Source of the DNA: Membranipora membranacea
Taxonomy: Eukaryota > Bryozoa > Gymnolaemata > Cheilostomatida > Membraniporidae
Direction: 5' to 3'
DNA: 64,000 nt
Assembly (NCBI GenBank): GCA_914767715.1
Contig: OU612071.1
Span: forward strand, 9,467,493 to 9,531,492
The notes under the pieces are model-generated. The model did not search any database. It had not been told where the DNA came from and saw only the letters and a list, made by a program, of their open reading frames with translations. A program made the position numbers and the translations under genes. Shown one piece after another: positions 35,184 to 46,851 of the stretch (position 1 is its first letter; the number at the start of each line of letters is the position of its first letter).

Positions 35184-35522
35184 ATGCCTAGAATGGAACT
35201 ACAAGGAGCTGTTAGCGCCACAGAACAAAGTATGAAGCTAAGGAGCGAACTAACCATAAACATCGATAGAGAGTACCTCTGGTGTGACAGCACAGTAGCC
35301 CTTGGATACATAAAGAATGACACAGCCAAGTTTTTACCATATGTCTCAAACAGAGTGAGTCTAATTAGAAGTAAATCAATACCACAGGACTGGTATCACA
35401 TTAGTGGAGCCCTTAACCCAGCAGACATAGCCTCTAGAGGATCAACTGTCAAAGACTTGATTGATTCTTGTTGGTATACAGCCCCAAATTTCTTTGGGAG
35501 AAGGATCTGTCCCAGATGCTAG
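35184..35522 (+). pseudogene. pol: BEL/Pao RNase H, remainder
   Basis: Continues in a new frame with MPRMELQGAVSA (the PRLEL block), YLWCDSTVALGYI with an RNase H Asp, and DWYHISGALNPADIASRG. The end overlaps the next frame (35468-35836), which reads on as FLWEKDLSQ. A single-base change separates them. Confidence 0.88.
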
Positions 35523-36175
35523 AGAACAAGCCCAACAGTTATAATGTAGACCCTGCAGACAAGGAAGTACAAAAACCCAAAGTGCATGTAAAAAGTACAG
35601 CACTGAAAGACAAGCAGGATTCAGTTAAGGTAGAGAATTTCTCGACCTGGACAAGCCTCATCAGAGGAACCAGTCAAATGCGAATGATCGCCAAGAAAGC
35701 TAAACAAGGTATGAAACCCATCTGGAAATTTCAGAAGATGACCAGAGAGGACCTCATGGAGACAGAGGGCGTTCTTGTAAAATCAGATCAGGAGAAATAC
35801 TTCCCTGATGAAATATCAGCATTGAAAGCCGGATAAGCAATAAGCGCAAGAAGCAGGATTAGTCAGCTCTCTCCATTTCTGGATGCCGCTGGACAGCCTA
35901 ACTAAGTCTCTCATCAGGAAATGTGTGAGATGTGTGAGTTGCAGAAGACTCCTATCGCCCAGCAGATGGGACTTCTACCCAAAGATGGAGTGGATCCTTC
36001 TCCCCCATTCACACATATTGGTGTTGACACATTTAGCCACTTCACAGTCAAGAAAGGGCGGTCGGAGATTAAAAAATGGTGCATTGTGTTCACATGCATG
36101 TTCTCTAGAGCATTACACATCAAAGTAGTGAATGACCTGTCAACTGACAGCTTCCTCCAGGCCTTCCAGTGCTAG
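35468..36175 (+). pseudogene. pol: BEL/Pao linker and integrase core
   Basis: 35468-35836 is the pol linker (FLWEKDLSQMLENKPN). After a stop, 35921-36175 in the same frame class reads CEMCELQKTPIAQQMGLLP (zinc-finger end), then FTHIGVDTFSHFTVKKGR with an integrase Asp, and FTCMFSRALHIKVV. The second Asp and Glu regions after 36175 are too decayed to read safely. Confidence 0.82.
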
Positions 36176-36368
36176 GAAAGTATTCGTGAGCCAGTGTCAA
36201 CAATATACAGCAACAATGGCACAATTTTTATGAGCTCTAGATCTGCTCTATCCCGCATTCTATTGAAAATAAGTACTCCAGCAGCAAGCCATCAGGGGAG
36301 AGTGTGAGACAGATCTATTCGCAGATACACAGCAAGGCTCGACACTGCAGCTTTAAGAGCTGCCATGT

Positions 36369-36720
36369 ATGAAGTTTGCCAAAGTAATCAACTGTAAGCC
36401 ACTAACCATAGACAACCTTGATGACCCAGATGAAAGGGTAATAACTCCCCAACATCTGCTGACAATGAAGCACAACCACTTACTGATACCGGGTACAAAT
36501 CAGGAAACTACAGATAAGGACATCTACGGACGCCAGAAGTCCAAAAAGTCTCAGCAGTTTGCAAAGGAGTTATCCAAGCAGTGGAGGGATTACCTCACAA
36601 AGATTCGACAGAAATGAAAAAACCCTTGTGACAATATCAAGGTGGGAGATGTAGTAGCAGTCATGGATGAAAACCTGGCCAGGACAGAGTGGAAAACTAG
36701 AGTAGTGGAGGAGGTTTAAC
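36369..36720 (+). pseudogene. pol: BEL/Pao C-terminal pol segment
   Basis: ITPQHLLTMKHNHLLIPG, then FAKELSKQWRDYLTKIRQK and TGA; the same frame continues as VGDVVAVMDENLARTEWK to another stop at about 36719. These are the integrase C-terminal blocks of BEL/Pao elements. Confidence 0.75.
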
Positions 36721-37045
36721 TTAAAACTGATCAATTAGTTCGATCTGCATCTGTGAGACTGGTTGCCAGCGAGTGTATCAGCTCCACCACTGGCAAACGA
36801 CAAGGTAACTGCACCATATTGACCAGGCCGGTGCAGAAGCTGATCCTGATTTTGAGCAGGTAGGTGAGATCTCTACAGAGAGACAAATAGATTACTATAT
36901 TATTATATTCATCATGTAATACACAGTTATTTTACCAACAGCAATTAATATCCCATAATTTAACCAGCTTAGACTAAGTAGCGTAATCTTTGTTAGTACA
37001 TTTATGTTCACATTTATAGTGTTCAATAAATTTTCAAGTAAATTT

Positions 37046-37110
37046 AGGTGGGAGGATGTAATATTTTGTTTTCTGTATGCTAAATTTAATTAGGTAAGCA
37101 TCATCTAGCA
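37046..37110 (+). promoter_or_regulatory. BEL polypurine tract and 3' LTR start
   Basis: AGGTGGGAGGA followed by TGTAATATTTTG at 37057. TGTAATA is a common BEL LTR start. The LTR's right end is not determinable without the 5' copy. Confidence 0.55.
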
Positions 37111-38002
37111 GTAGTATTATTCCTAGATTTATAGTGATGTGAAAATTTTGTGAGTAAAACCTGTTATTGTGATTGGTTTCCTTCAAAACAAATTAATGTA
37201 GATATACAAATTAAAATTGGTTAACAGCAAGTTGATAACATTATATCCAGTATGTTTTGTTTTTATTAGCGAAGATGATTCAATTGTTTGCAATCAATTT
37301 CTGTTTATACAGCTTAGCCAAAAGCCTTTTGATGTTTCCCTCTGCACTGCCTTGGTGGAAACCCGCAGTTGCATAGGGATGTTTTTATTCTGAATCAGAA
37401 ATGGGTGCGCCAGCTTAGGTCTTGTTGTGATTTCATTGGGGTGACTTTTGTCATGGGCAGATATTGACAGCTTCAGTTTGTGTTCAGACAGCAGGCAATG
37501 TTGTTGCTAAACTTTATTACTCAATGCAAACCAATCGCTAAGACTAAGTTATACAGCGATATACTTAGAAACAAGTAAAGAATAAGTAAAGATAAATTAA
37601 AGCTTAGTCAAGAGACTGTCAAGGTATGTTTTTTCTGGTTATTCTAATAAAATTTTTCCTCCTTTTCCTATTATTAATTTATATCAAACGGAATTACGCA
37701 CGAGAGAGAGATTTACATGACTACTCAGTTGATTAATGATTCATATTAATTTTAGAATACTGTACTGGCAGTTAAATCTTTTAATTTTAAAGTTGTATAT
37801 CTACTTTCTTTATGTACTTATGAATGGTAATTTTTTAACATTCACAGGTTTCACAGGATCATAGACAAGAGAAAGATACAAACTCTGACCATACAAACTG
37901 ATCCACATGAATCCTCTACCTGCACCTATATAGGCCCTTAATGATTAATGCTTATTTTTCAACTTATGACCCCTGTCATTATAATTTTTACTAGAAACTC
38001 AC
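37111..38002. other. presumed LTR remainder and intron
   Basis: No coding sequence. AATAAA-like sequences occur at several places and cannot be assigned. Confidence 0.35.
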
Positions 38003-38194
38003 TCTGTGTCTGAGCTGTCTGCTTTCTAATCTGGTCAATACGATCACCAAGTTCATTGATCTTCATCGCTGTGAGTATCAAAGCAGCATGCAGCGCAAGA
38101 ATAGAAATCAGCAGAAGAATGAGTACACACCTCTTGCCATGCCCCTTTGATTCCTTTTTCTCGTTCTTTGGATAAGTTTCTTGCACATCTGGCC
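38003..38194 (-). CDS. Receptor gene B, exon 2: transmembrane segment
   Basis: 192-bp exon, acceptor ACACAGCAG, donor GTGAGT, phase 1 at both ends. It encodes PDVQETYPKNEKKESKGHGK, then the helix RCVLILLLISILALHAALIL, then TAMKINELGDRIDQIRKQTA with heptad spacing. Basic residues before the helix and a coiled stalk after it indicate a type II orientation (N-terminus inside). Phase 1 fits the cytoplasmic exon at 53743-53908 and the stalk exon at 29228-29434. It is the only transmembrane exon of this type in the window. The 8.6-kb intron to the stalk exon holds the BEL element and the repeat arrays. Confidence 0.82.
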
Positions 38195-38334
38195 CTGCTG
38201 TGTATGATAAATAGGTATAACAAATTATAAACAATGTAAAAGTTGTATACAACTATTCCGACATGGATCACTAGCAAGCTTTTGCGATGTTACTTCAAAT
38301 TGGTGAAATATACTGCAATCACAGTTTAAATTAG

Positions 38335-38516
38335 CCCAGGATAAAAAGGTCCAGAACTAAAAGTTGCATCTTGGAAATTTAGAGCTATGCTTGATCGACG
38401 GAATGTAGAAAGGCCTGAGAGACAGTGTGCGATAATATCGCATGAACTTGAACATAGATATTTCAGATTCGGATTTCCAGAAACAGGCTGCATCAGACAG
38501 GAAGTAGGCAACTCAA
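38335..38516 (+). pseudogene. LINE endonuclease fragment
   Basis: The plus-strand frame reads ELKVASWKFRAMLDRRNVER, PERQCAIISHELEHRY and FPETGCIRQEVGNS before TAA. This is the start of an AP-endonuclease domain of RTE-like LINEs (L-x-V-A-S-W-N-V-R-T-L-L-D, RPERQ.AI..EL, SET). W-K replaces the catalytic W-N and the middle is altered, so it is dead. Confidence 0.7.
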
Positions 38517-38663
38517 TATAAAAATACTGCCAACGGGCCATTAGGTGGACAGTTGAATGCAAATATTTTACAAATTTCATTGGGTAAGGGAAAAGAGACA
38601 AGGAGGATATTGGTAGACTAGGGTGTGAGAGCCTGTTAGGCAACAAATGGAAGGGGTTCACCA

Positions 38664-40440
38664 TGAGGGATACGTTGTAGTGTTATATCCGTAGTGTTAT
38701 ATAAAAGTGGCCACCCTTACAGTTTTGGTAAAAGAAAGAAAACAAGGCAATGCTTTCAAGCCTTGCCCATATCGGTGTGGAGGTATGTTTTCAGGCAGGC
38801 CATGGTGCTGAAGGATAGCTCAAATGTTTCAGATTTTAATTTGTTGATGAGCTGTGACCATTATGAAATATAGCAATTGCCCAATGAAAACGGTAGTACT
38901 AGTATAATTGCTTCATGATCCTACTAATATCACCTGGTAATGATAGACAGAAATAGATTAAATAGAGGATTATTTGGGCTATTATGGCAAGTTTCCTTCC
39001 CTCAGTTTTCTTGCTTACCTACCCATGAATATACCCCTTTACTACAATAGAGCAACAATTGGATTTTCTATGTGTGCTTCCTGATATATCTGTTGTGATC
39101 GAATACTGCAGAATTTCTGTTATATCTTCTACTTTTGAACAAGATGTGAAAATGTGTCTCAACTTTTTTCTGCTGTAAGGGTGCATTTGGCCGAACAATA
39201 TGACCAATTTGGCCAAAATGGCCGATTTGGCCAAGGTTGAGCATGGCTGATCTAGGGCACATGAGTAGGCCTAGGAGTGTTCATAAACACAAAATGTACA
39301 CCTCTCTAAGGACACGATAAGTAGCTGGGGCCGTTTTTAAGGGGCCAAAAATATGACACTGGGAAACTATCATATGCGATAGGAAAACCGATGGAATTCT
39401 ATGGGAACACTCCTATTATTGTAATGAAAAACCTGGGTCACATGGTATGGTTTACATGAGAATGTATTGGTAAACAGTGTAAACTCTGTGCTGTACTGGT
39501 ATGGTATGTGGCCAGTGCCGAAACTGTTACTCCTATCACCCAGAAAAGATTTACTACAAATTGTAGAGTATGCAAGGCATCGGTAAGGAAATAAATAATA
39601 ACCCTTTGTGTTTCATCTATACAATCAGGCATACAATCCCTCCTTTTAGCTATTCTGGTTAAAATTCATTGGAATGACATGAGGTTATAAAACTTGTCAT
39701 AACTCAAAAAACTCAAACTCAAATAAGTTCAGAAGGAAAGTTTAGCATATAAACTTCTTCTACATAAAATTCTTGATCTAGCAATACCAGAAATAATTTT
39801 AATGACACTGAACACACAATAAAGTGTATGAATAGACTTTTTTGTGTTTAGCTTATCACAAATCCCCTCATACCGGTTTTACACAAACAAGATATATACC
39901 ACTGGACAGGAAATTTTTGTTTGGATGAGAAATAAAAAAATAATGAACTCTTTAAAGGCAATATTACAGCCATGCTGTAGGTTACAGCGGAGAGGGTGCA
40001 ATAAATACAAAGTTTATGCAGGCACTGCTATTGTATTATATTTATGGATCAATGCCTAGTAGTTGGAAAGCTGCTTTGTACTAGCTACTAAACAGCATTT
40101 GTAAGGTGCTTTGTACTAACAAGCATAGTAGTCTATTGATGCAACTATGTAGCTCAATTCACGAATAAACCAACTTGTAATTTGCTTGCCTTTGTACAAG
40201 CGATGCCTAAACTGAACCGAAATATTTTCATGCATACACAGGGTAGACCTCGATTTCCCGAATCTCAAACAAATCTCAGCAAGGCTCACTCAATCACATG
40301 TATCTTCTTATGATATGCAACAAGATGTGAGACCAGAATGCATCAGTATGAATCGTGTGCCAAACCTATTTGTCCGTGATAAACCATGATTATGAATTGG
40401 ATATAAATATAAGGACCTTTATTGCGTACGAGAAGTCATA
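38664..40440. other. no gene recognised (gene B intron 1)
   Basis: AT-rich sequence without supported exons. TTTGGCC/GGCCAAA motifs cluster at about 39186-39236. Confidence 0.35.
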
Positions 40441-40448
40441 TGGAGACC

Positions 40449-40660
40449 AGTAATAGGATACAAAAAATGAATATAAAATTAAGATTGCAGCCAAAAAAGT
40501 GATCTGTGACACATTTCAAAGTAAATACCCTCAAATGATGGAGAAAAGTAATAAGATACAAAACTGCAGATAAAATGAGATGGCACCCAAATAATGGAAT
40601 CATGGGCACATTTTAATGGAAATGTCCCTCAAATGAGGGAGCAGTAATGAGATACAAAAA
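40449..40660 (+). repeat. 97-bp tandem repeat, just over two units
   Basis: AGTAATAGGATACAAAA, AGTAATAAGATACAAAA and AGTAATGAGATACAAAA start at 40449, 40547 and 40643. ACATTT and CCCTCAAATGA recur at matching places. Confidence 0.75.
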
Positions 40661-41089
40661 ACTGAGAAGACCTCTCGGAGAAATGAGCATTGAGAAGCAG
40701 GCAAGTAGAATAAAATTCAAAAATATGACTATTTGTAAAAAAAGATGACGGAACGCTGTTTCTAAGTGATCTAAAGATAATTATAGAATTGGACTGATAT
40801 AAAGAGTCATCTACTGCATACCTGAGTATGATACGGAGGGAAGAATTATGGTTTGCCTGAGGTAAAACAGTACTGATTGTCAAAAAAAAGAATTCAATCA
40901 AAAGAAGAAAAACATCAGAGATGGCAGAGTAAAATTGTGTGTAAAATTTATAAAGGAAAATTATCGCAGGGCTGACTGTGACTGCAGTGTGCGCTGACCC
41001 AAAGAAAGAAAGCTCAATTGCAAAAGGGAAGGTCAGCAATCAAGGCGCATAGGCTTGTTCAAAAAAATAGAGGAAACATTGAGGAAATA

Positions 41090-41600
41090 GGGACAGGAAC
41101 CAGCAGATAACCCGAAAAAGAGAGTTTTGATAATATTGACGCAAACAATAAAATAATTTTCTATTTTGAAGTGGGTATTATTGATGATGCATTGAATAAA
41201 TGACAATTTTTAGAGTTTGGCACTATCAAAGGATACCATAAATTGAAGTGTACTTGGCAAATCAAATTGGTGAATTGTGAGAAAAAGGGATAATTTTGAG
41301 ACATTGAGTCTGGAAAAAATTGGATCAAAAAAAGGGAGATTGTTGAGAGTTTGACTCTATCAAAACATGTCATAAATGGAAGGCAGCTCTGGAAAATCTT
41401 GTGTCAGTACAACATAAGGGATAAATTTAGAGAGATTGACTCAAACTAAAATGATAAACTGAAGTGGACTCAGTGATAGCTCAATGCTTTACTGAAAGAA
41501 GAGAATAGTTTTGGAAGGATCGACTATATCAAAATTTCATACTTAGAAGTTGACTCTGACCAATACCGATGCTGAATTTAAAAAAAAGGGACGCTGAGAA
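41090..41600 (+). repeat. degenerate repeats with GACTCTATCAAA
   Basis: Similar segments of 85-135 bp at about 41213, 41348, 41433 and 41516, each with a GACT.TATCAAA block followed by CATAAA and GAAG. Highly diverged. Confidence 0.45.
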
Positions 41601-41837
41601 AAGCTTGATTGAAAAAAAAAAGAAAAATTTAGAGGATATTGGCTTGGGCAAAGAATGGAGGCAAAAAGTCTACACGGACGGAATAGAATTTAGAGCTGAA
41701 ATCGTACATATAAAAGAAAAGGGAAAAAAAGGTTTCAGGACAATCGGAGATACCATACTGGAGCACAATAGCGGACGGAGTGCGGGACACGGTAAATAAA
41801 TCACAAATGAAACATTTTGACCTGATGTCAACCATGA

Positions 41838-43546
41838 TCATGCCTTATCTTGACACACCCTCCTATAATTCTTCCTAGTGTGGTAGGCCTCAAAACACTT
41901 ATCGGGGCAAAGGGGCACATTGCAGGTCTTACAGAAATAGTGGGTTTGGCGCCGCTTGCCATTCTTTATATCAGAGCAAGCTCTGCAGTCAGGGTAATGT
42001 TTATGGTTCTCATACCTAGCAGGGAAACATCTAGTTTTACAGCGAAGTGCTGGGTCAACATTAGGAGTTATTTTACGTGATTGGGTGAATGGGGTGTAAT
42101 CACCTGTCTGAAGGAGGGAATCAATTACATCCAAGCGGAATTTTCTCTCACTCAAATGAGAGTCTTTCCCCTTGCAAAAAACCATTGACTTGGGCCGCCT
42201 CAATACAAAAGTGATAAATTACTTGGTACCACTTGTAGGACCTATGGGGATACTTATTACAACTAGCTAGTCGATCAAATATATCTGCACCCGCCATGAA
42301 TTCATTATAATCAACTATAGAGGATGGTTTATCAACATTCATAAAGCCAGTGGGTTCTTTTCCCGAGCGGATTCATGTCCTAGTGGTACCGATGTTGTCA
42401 ATTGATGATATGACAAGAACACGTTTGACATCATGCCAAGCAAATGCAGTCATATGATCTGTGCTCCAGTATTTAGCTGCCTCCCCCCTTTTCAAAGAAT
42501 TAGATACAGTTTTTATTCTTGGGGGCAGCTTACGCCGATTGGCCCTGACTGTACCTGTTGCCCCCGTGTGGGCAAGCTTCAGCTCAGCAACAAGCTATGG
42601 CGAAGTGTAATAGTTGGCCATGTAGACAATGTGGCTTTTACCGAGAAGGGGCTCTAAAAGTTCTTAATAACAATATCTTTGGTTGCCCCACCAGACTCCC
42701 CATTGTAACTTTTCCCAGTATATACAAAGAATTTCAATACAGCACCGGTCTCAATGTCACACAGAGCAAAAAGCTTGATCCCCCACTTCAATGGCTTCAT
42801 CGGTAGATATTGTTTAAAATACAGACGGCCTTTGTATTTCAGCATGCTTTCATCAACAGCCACTTTTTTTCCAGGAATGATATTTTCGAGATACTTTGCA
42901 CTGCACTTATCAAGCACAGTGCGGATCTTATAAAGAGGGTCATAGCCAGGGTTGTCTTTCGGTTTTTGACCATTGTTGTCAGCAAACTGGAGGCACATCT
43001 TCAACAGAGTGTAGCGGTTATACGACACAATTTTTCCAAAATTCCCACCCACAAGCCAATGCTGAGACCAATGGTCAGCGCGATTTGCAGTTACAGTCAA
43101 ACCAATAGCTATCTCAATAGGAATGAAGGCTTTGATTTCATCAGCCGTTGTTTTACGCCATATTTTCATTCTACTGTTAGGTAACAATGGCTGATGACTG
43201 TCCAGCCACTGTTGAGCATACAAATTAGTGTGAGTAGCGATGGTCTGATAAAGTTCGATGGGAAAAAAGCGAGAGAAAAAATCATACGGAGACATATTTG
43301 GGTCTTCATGGACCAGCTTACACTTATTATTGGGATGTTGCGGGAGCCAGGAGGTGTCTTGCTGATGACAATCGGATGTCTCTCTCCAAACAGCATCGAG
43401 AATGTCACTGACTGTGATGTTCGGATGTAGAGTTTTGGATGCTAGTTCATCAGACGGTGGTGTAGGAGGCGTCGCTGGTAAGGATGGAGGCTGTGGGGCT
43501 GATGGCTCGGATATAGTCTCTGGTCTTGGAGTGAGAGCAGGTGTCT
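41838..43546 (-). pseudogene. piggyBac-type transposase, disrupted
   Basis: Read from 43546 after acceptor TTTTCTTTTGACAG: a Pro-rich N-terminal part (TPALTPRPETISEPSAP), MSPYDFFSRFFP, VDESMLKYKGRLYFKQYLP (first catalytic Asp), and GIKLFALCDIETGAV. At 42656 a one-base loss shifts the frame; LLEPLLGKSHIVYMANYYTS follows, in which Ala stands where the second catalytic Asp (MDN) is expected. Stops lie at about 42600 and 42375. VDYNEFMAGADIFDR carries the third Asp; KWYQVIYHFC.EAA follows, then a Cys-rich end (RCKTRCF..., HYFCKTCNVPLCPDKCF). Intron and Cys-rich end are typical of the family. The first exon was not found. TTAA ends were not mapped. Confidence 0.92.
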
Positions 43547-43761
43547 GTCAAAAGAAAACAGAATCATTGTAAATTTCTTTCAAATAAATATTTCAATAAA
43601 TTATCCCCCTCCCCCGATGTTGTTGAAACAGCACCAATTGATAGTCAGACAGATGACCATATTGGTATAGCAGACGCAGGGAGGAAAGTTTGCATGAAAC
43701 ATGTAAGTTATATTATTATACTATCAAATTTATTTCAGATTCCCATTAACAAACCAACCTA

Positions 43762-45180
43762 AGTCAGAATCATCTATATAGATAAATGAATCATATGACT
43801 GCCCGCTACCAAAGTTAAGTTAAGACGCAAGCTCTTGATAGAATTTCAGCATCTGACTTGGGCATAGTGATTCAACAGTATTTATACAAGTAGTGTGGTA
43901 TGAAAAAATCAAATATGCAGAGACGAGCACAAGCAACCGCGATTACCTAGAATTTATGTGTCGTATAGCTAAATAAAAAAAGATGATATTGCACAGAGTT
44001 GCCTGAGTGATTGGCGGTGAAATAGCTAGATCTGATAGCAAAGAAGGCATCGACCTAGGGGTCAGAACCGGAGGCTGTAAAAACAACTCAGTGAATTAAA
44101 TGTGATTTTCCCCCCAGATTAGGCCTGAGCATTGCAATAGATATTTTTTTCTTTGGTATTAAATTTTGAAACAAAATGGAATTTAGACTTTTATCATAAT
44201 TGGTGGTTATTGAAATTAGCGTCCAAAAGTATACAAGCAATGTTCAATGGGTTTTGAGTGACTTGAACGGTATAAGTGGAATAAGATTTTGGTATCGGCT
44301 CAGCCCTAAAATCGGGAAAAATGGAAATTTAATCTTAAGAGATGTTTTCCGTAGTTTGTCAATAACTCATAAATGTCCCCTACAAGAGAAAGTAGCTAAG
44401 AAGATTTGATCACAAGTTGGTGTGTTTAGCTGAAGCAGGACTGGAAATATTGGGAAGAAAAAAATCATTTATGTTAACCATTGGCAATGATGGCGTTTTA
44501 ATTCACTGTGAAAACATTATAGTTTTAAAATATTTATAACTATAATAGTTCCAAGCATTGGCCCTCGCTAAGGCCCTCATGTCTCTGTAAATATTGAGAG
44601 GAACTGTTATATTCAGAGTTCAAATTTATTAATGTCGTACAATAAGCCATGGGTTGGATACCTTTTTTCTGAAAAAAGGTCATTTTTTGTGCAGGCTCAA
44701 ATCAAGAGGATGCAATATATTTTCATTCATAAAATTGGAACAGGGGTCACAATTTTATTCATAAGAACTGTGGCATGTCGCAAGAAACATCAGCTCAACA
44801 AAATACTGGTATACCTAATTTTCCCAGGTTGTGCGAGGTCATGTTACCTCATGCTTTGATTTGGTTATGTACATATCTGTTTTCCTTGTGTTCCATGTGT
44901 ATGACAAAGAAAGGAATTTTTGTAAATGTGTGTGAAATGAGAGGCAATCAACGTCCAAAGGTAATCGTTCAGGATTATTTTGGAAAAAAGCGCTGGAAAA
45001 ATAGTTGGCTCCATTGCAGTTTGAATATTTTGTGTAGAATGGCTTGGGAAGCTTAGCTACATGTATAATACAGAATGGCCACTATCACAGAGCGCTATGC
45101 AGATTTGGATATCCACATAACAAAATGGGAATCAGTGTATAATATATTTTACAGGCCTAAGGCCACAGTAGATGCAATAG
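43762..45180. other. no gene recognised (gene B intron 1)
   Basis: Several open frames of 69-93 codons without motif or splice support. Confidence 0.35.
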
Positions 45181-45432
45181 ATTACCAATAAGGCTGCGCC
45201 GTCAAAAGGCCCAAGGTCGCCAATAGCTGCACTAAATGCACTAAACCAATACACAGGGCATGTGACTAATGATGTTTTGCAAGTAATGTCTGAGCGTCTA
45301 TACCAGGTTTTTAGACACCCACTATCTGTTATAGCCTGGAAACATAAAATGGAAAAGCTGCATCCCTCGTATCTTCTTGTACTATGGTCACATGCCCAGA
45401 ATAAAATTACCTTGATTGGAACCCATACATGA
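45181..45432 (+). other. protein-like open segment, 83 codons, unidentified
   Basis: Open from 45181 to TGA at 45430 in a composition unlike random AT-rich frames: KAAPSKGPRSPIAALNALNQ, VTNDVLQVMSERLYQVFRHP, then HPSYLLVLWSHAQNKITLIG. No ATG at the start and no clear acceptor. It may be an exon or a fragment of a processed copy. It ends 25 bp before duplication copy 2 begins. I do not recognise it. Confidence 0.3.
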
Positions 45433-45579
45433 TAAGCTGACAGACCCATTTATTAGGAATTGAATCATTTTACCTAAAATCTTGAATGTTATAGTCGTAA
45501 TTTTTCGACCTAGGGGGAAATAAATAAAATAATGAATTATTCAACTAAAGGTAAACCAATCAAGATAATGAAATTATAC

Positions 45580-45744
45580 CTTCTTGGGCTTTTAGCGCTC
45601 GGCCTCGAGTAGTTGTATGAGGTGGCTTGGCCTTCACTGATACCGATCTATCACTGAATGACTCCTGTTTCGACTTTTTCTTGGGCTGAATGAGCCTCCT
45701 ACTACAAGAAGCCTTGTTAGATTTGGCCTTCAAAGCAAGATTTG
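45580..45744 (-). CDS. MASKF gene, basic exon, intact copy 2
   Basis: 165-bp exon with acceptor AATGACAG and donor GTATAA, phase 1 at both ends. It reads ANLALKAKSNKASCSRRLIQ, PKKKSKQESFSDRSVSVKAK, PPHTTTRGRALKAQE. Strongly basic with a KKKSK nuclear-localisation-like run. The copy at 6465-6636 has a stop in the middle. The partner exons in copy 2 are 52603-52686 and perhaps 49559-49653; the TP-rich exon is deleted. No further downstream exons recognised. Confidence 0.5.
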
Positions 45745-46851
45745 CTGTCATTAGAACACAAAATAAATTGATTAGAATGGTATTAAGGGGATAGGGGGAG
45801 GGGGTCGTTAAATAAGAATTTACAAAAGTGGACATAGAACAGTGATTTCGAAGCAGCACATGTATAACTATCCAACCATAAATTAACTCTGCTATCGAAA
45901 AATCGTGGTTACACTAGGATATGCCGGTGATAACATTCCGCAAGTCTAGATCAGAATACATGTGACATCAAAATCAGCTACTGATATAATGTCAACTAAT
46001 CACAAGTTGTGGGGGGGAGAGGGTGGCGAACAGCAAAAACTAATCCTCAAACCAGGATTTATTGGTGATAACATTCTGCAGAGATATTTATATGCAAACA
46101 CAATAATTCAAACAGTAATCCTCAAAATAATGCGCTGAGCCGTCCATGATACCAAAAAATCATACATCAGGTTACACTGAAGGCCACCACAGAAGTCTAG
46201 ATTAGAATACATCTGACATCAAAATCAGCAACAATTCATGTAAGCATCTCAGTTCATTAAAGTCAATTTGGGCAAATCTTAGGCTAAGAAGTTGTCTTCT
46301 CTTATTGTTGAAATTTGCAGTATTATTATATAAAACATTTTAGTTTTAAGCGTGTGGATAGACCGTTTCACAGAGTAAAGGGATTCAGAGTAAATCTTTT
46401 AACAATAGTCAAGGAAAGAGTTTTTTACTCCTTGGTCAAGGTACCTGCAAGCTTTGTGTCAAGGGGAAAGTTATGGGAAGCTTGACACCGAAAACTCCTT
46501 TGATCTATTTGTCACAATTATAGGGTTCTTGAGAATGAACTGAATTCAAAGGTTTTGATTACCGTTAAAAATAGAATATGCAGGCTCTCCCGTAAAAATT
46601 TCTCTTTGTACAGCCTTACTCCACAATTAGACTTGCTGTTTTATGCTTAAATTACAGTCCTAACTATCCTAGCTATATTGATACGGTGGGTATAGCTAGG
46701 AAGGCTTTATTGTGGCAGTTTTTACAATAGGATTAACTATTACAATCCTTGAATGATGCTGCCACAATGTACCCTTGGTCTGTGCAATCATTGAACCTTA
46801 AATTTATCGAAAGGGCCTCATATCAAATGTATCTGCAGTCCATTGTCTACT

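Larger units (their letters stand above)
34231..37110 (+). mobile_element. BEL/Pao LTR retrotransposon, 5' truncated, decayed
   Basis: Order of reverse transcriptase, RNase H, integrase and C-terminal pol segment on the plus strand, with at least four frame changes or stops, then a purine tract and LTR start. Gag, protease and the 5' LTR are absent. It lies in the intron between gene B's transmembrane and stalk exons, in antisense orientation to the gene. Confidence 0.88.

Noticed and set aside
42433-43184. Plus-strand frames in the piggyBac region
   Set aside because: Antisense to the transposase; no motif.
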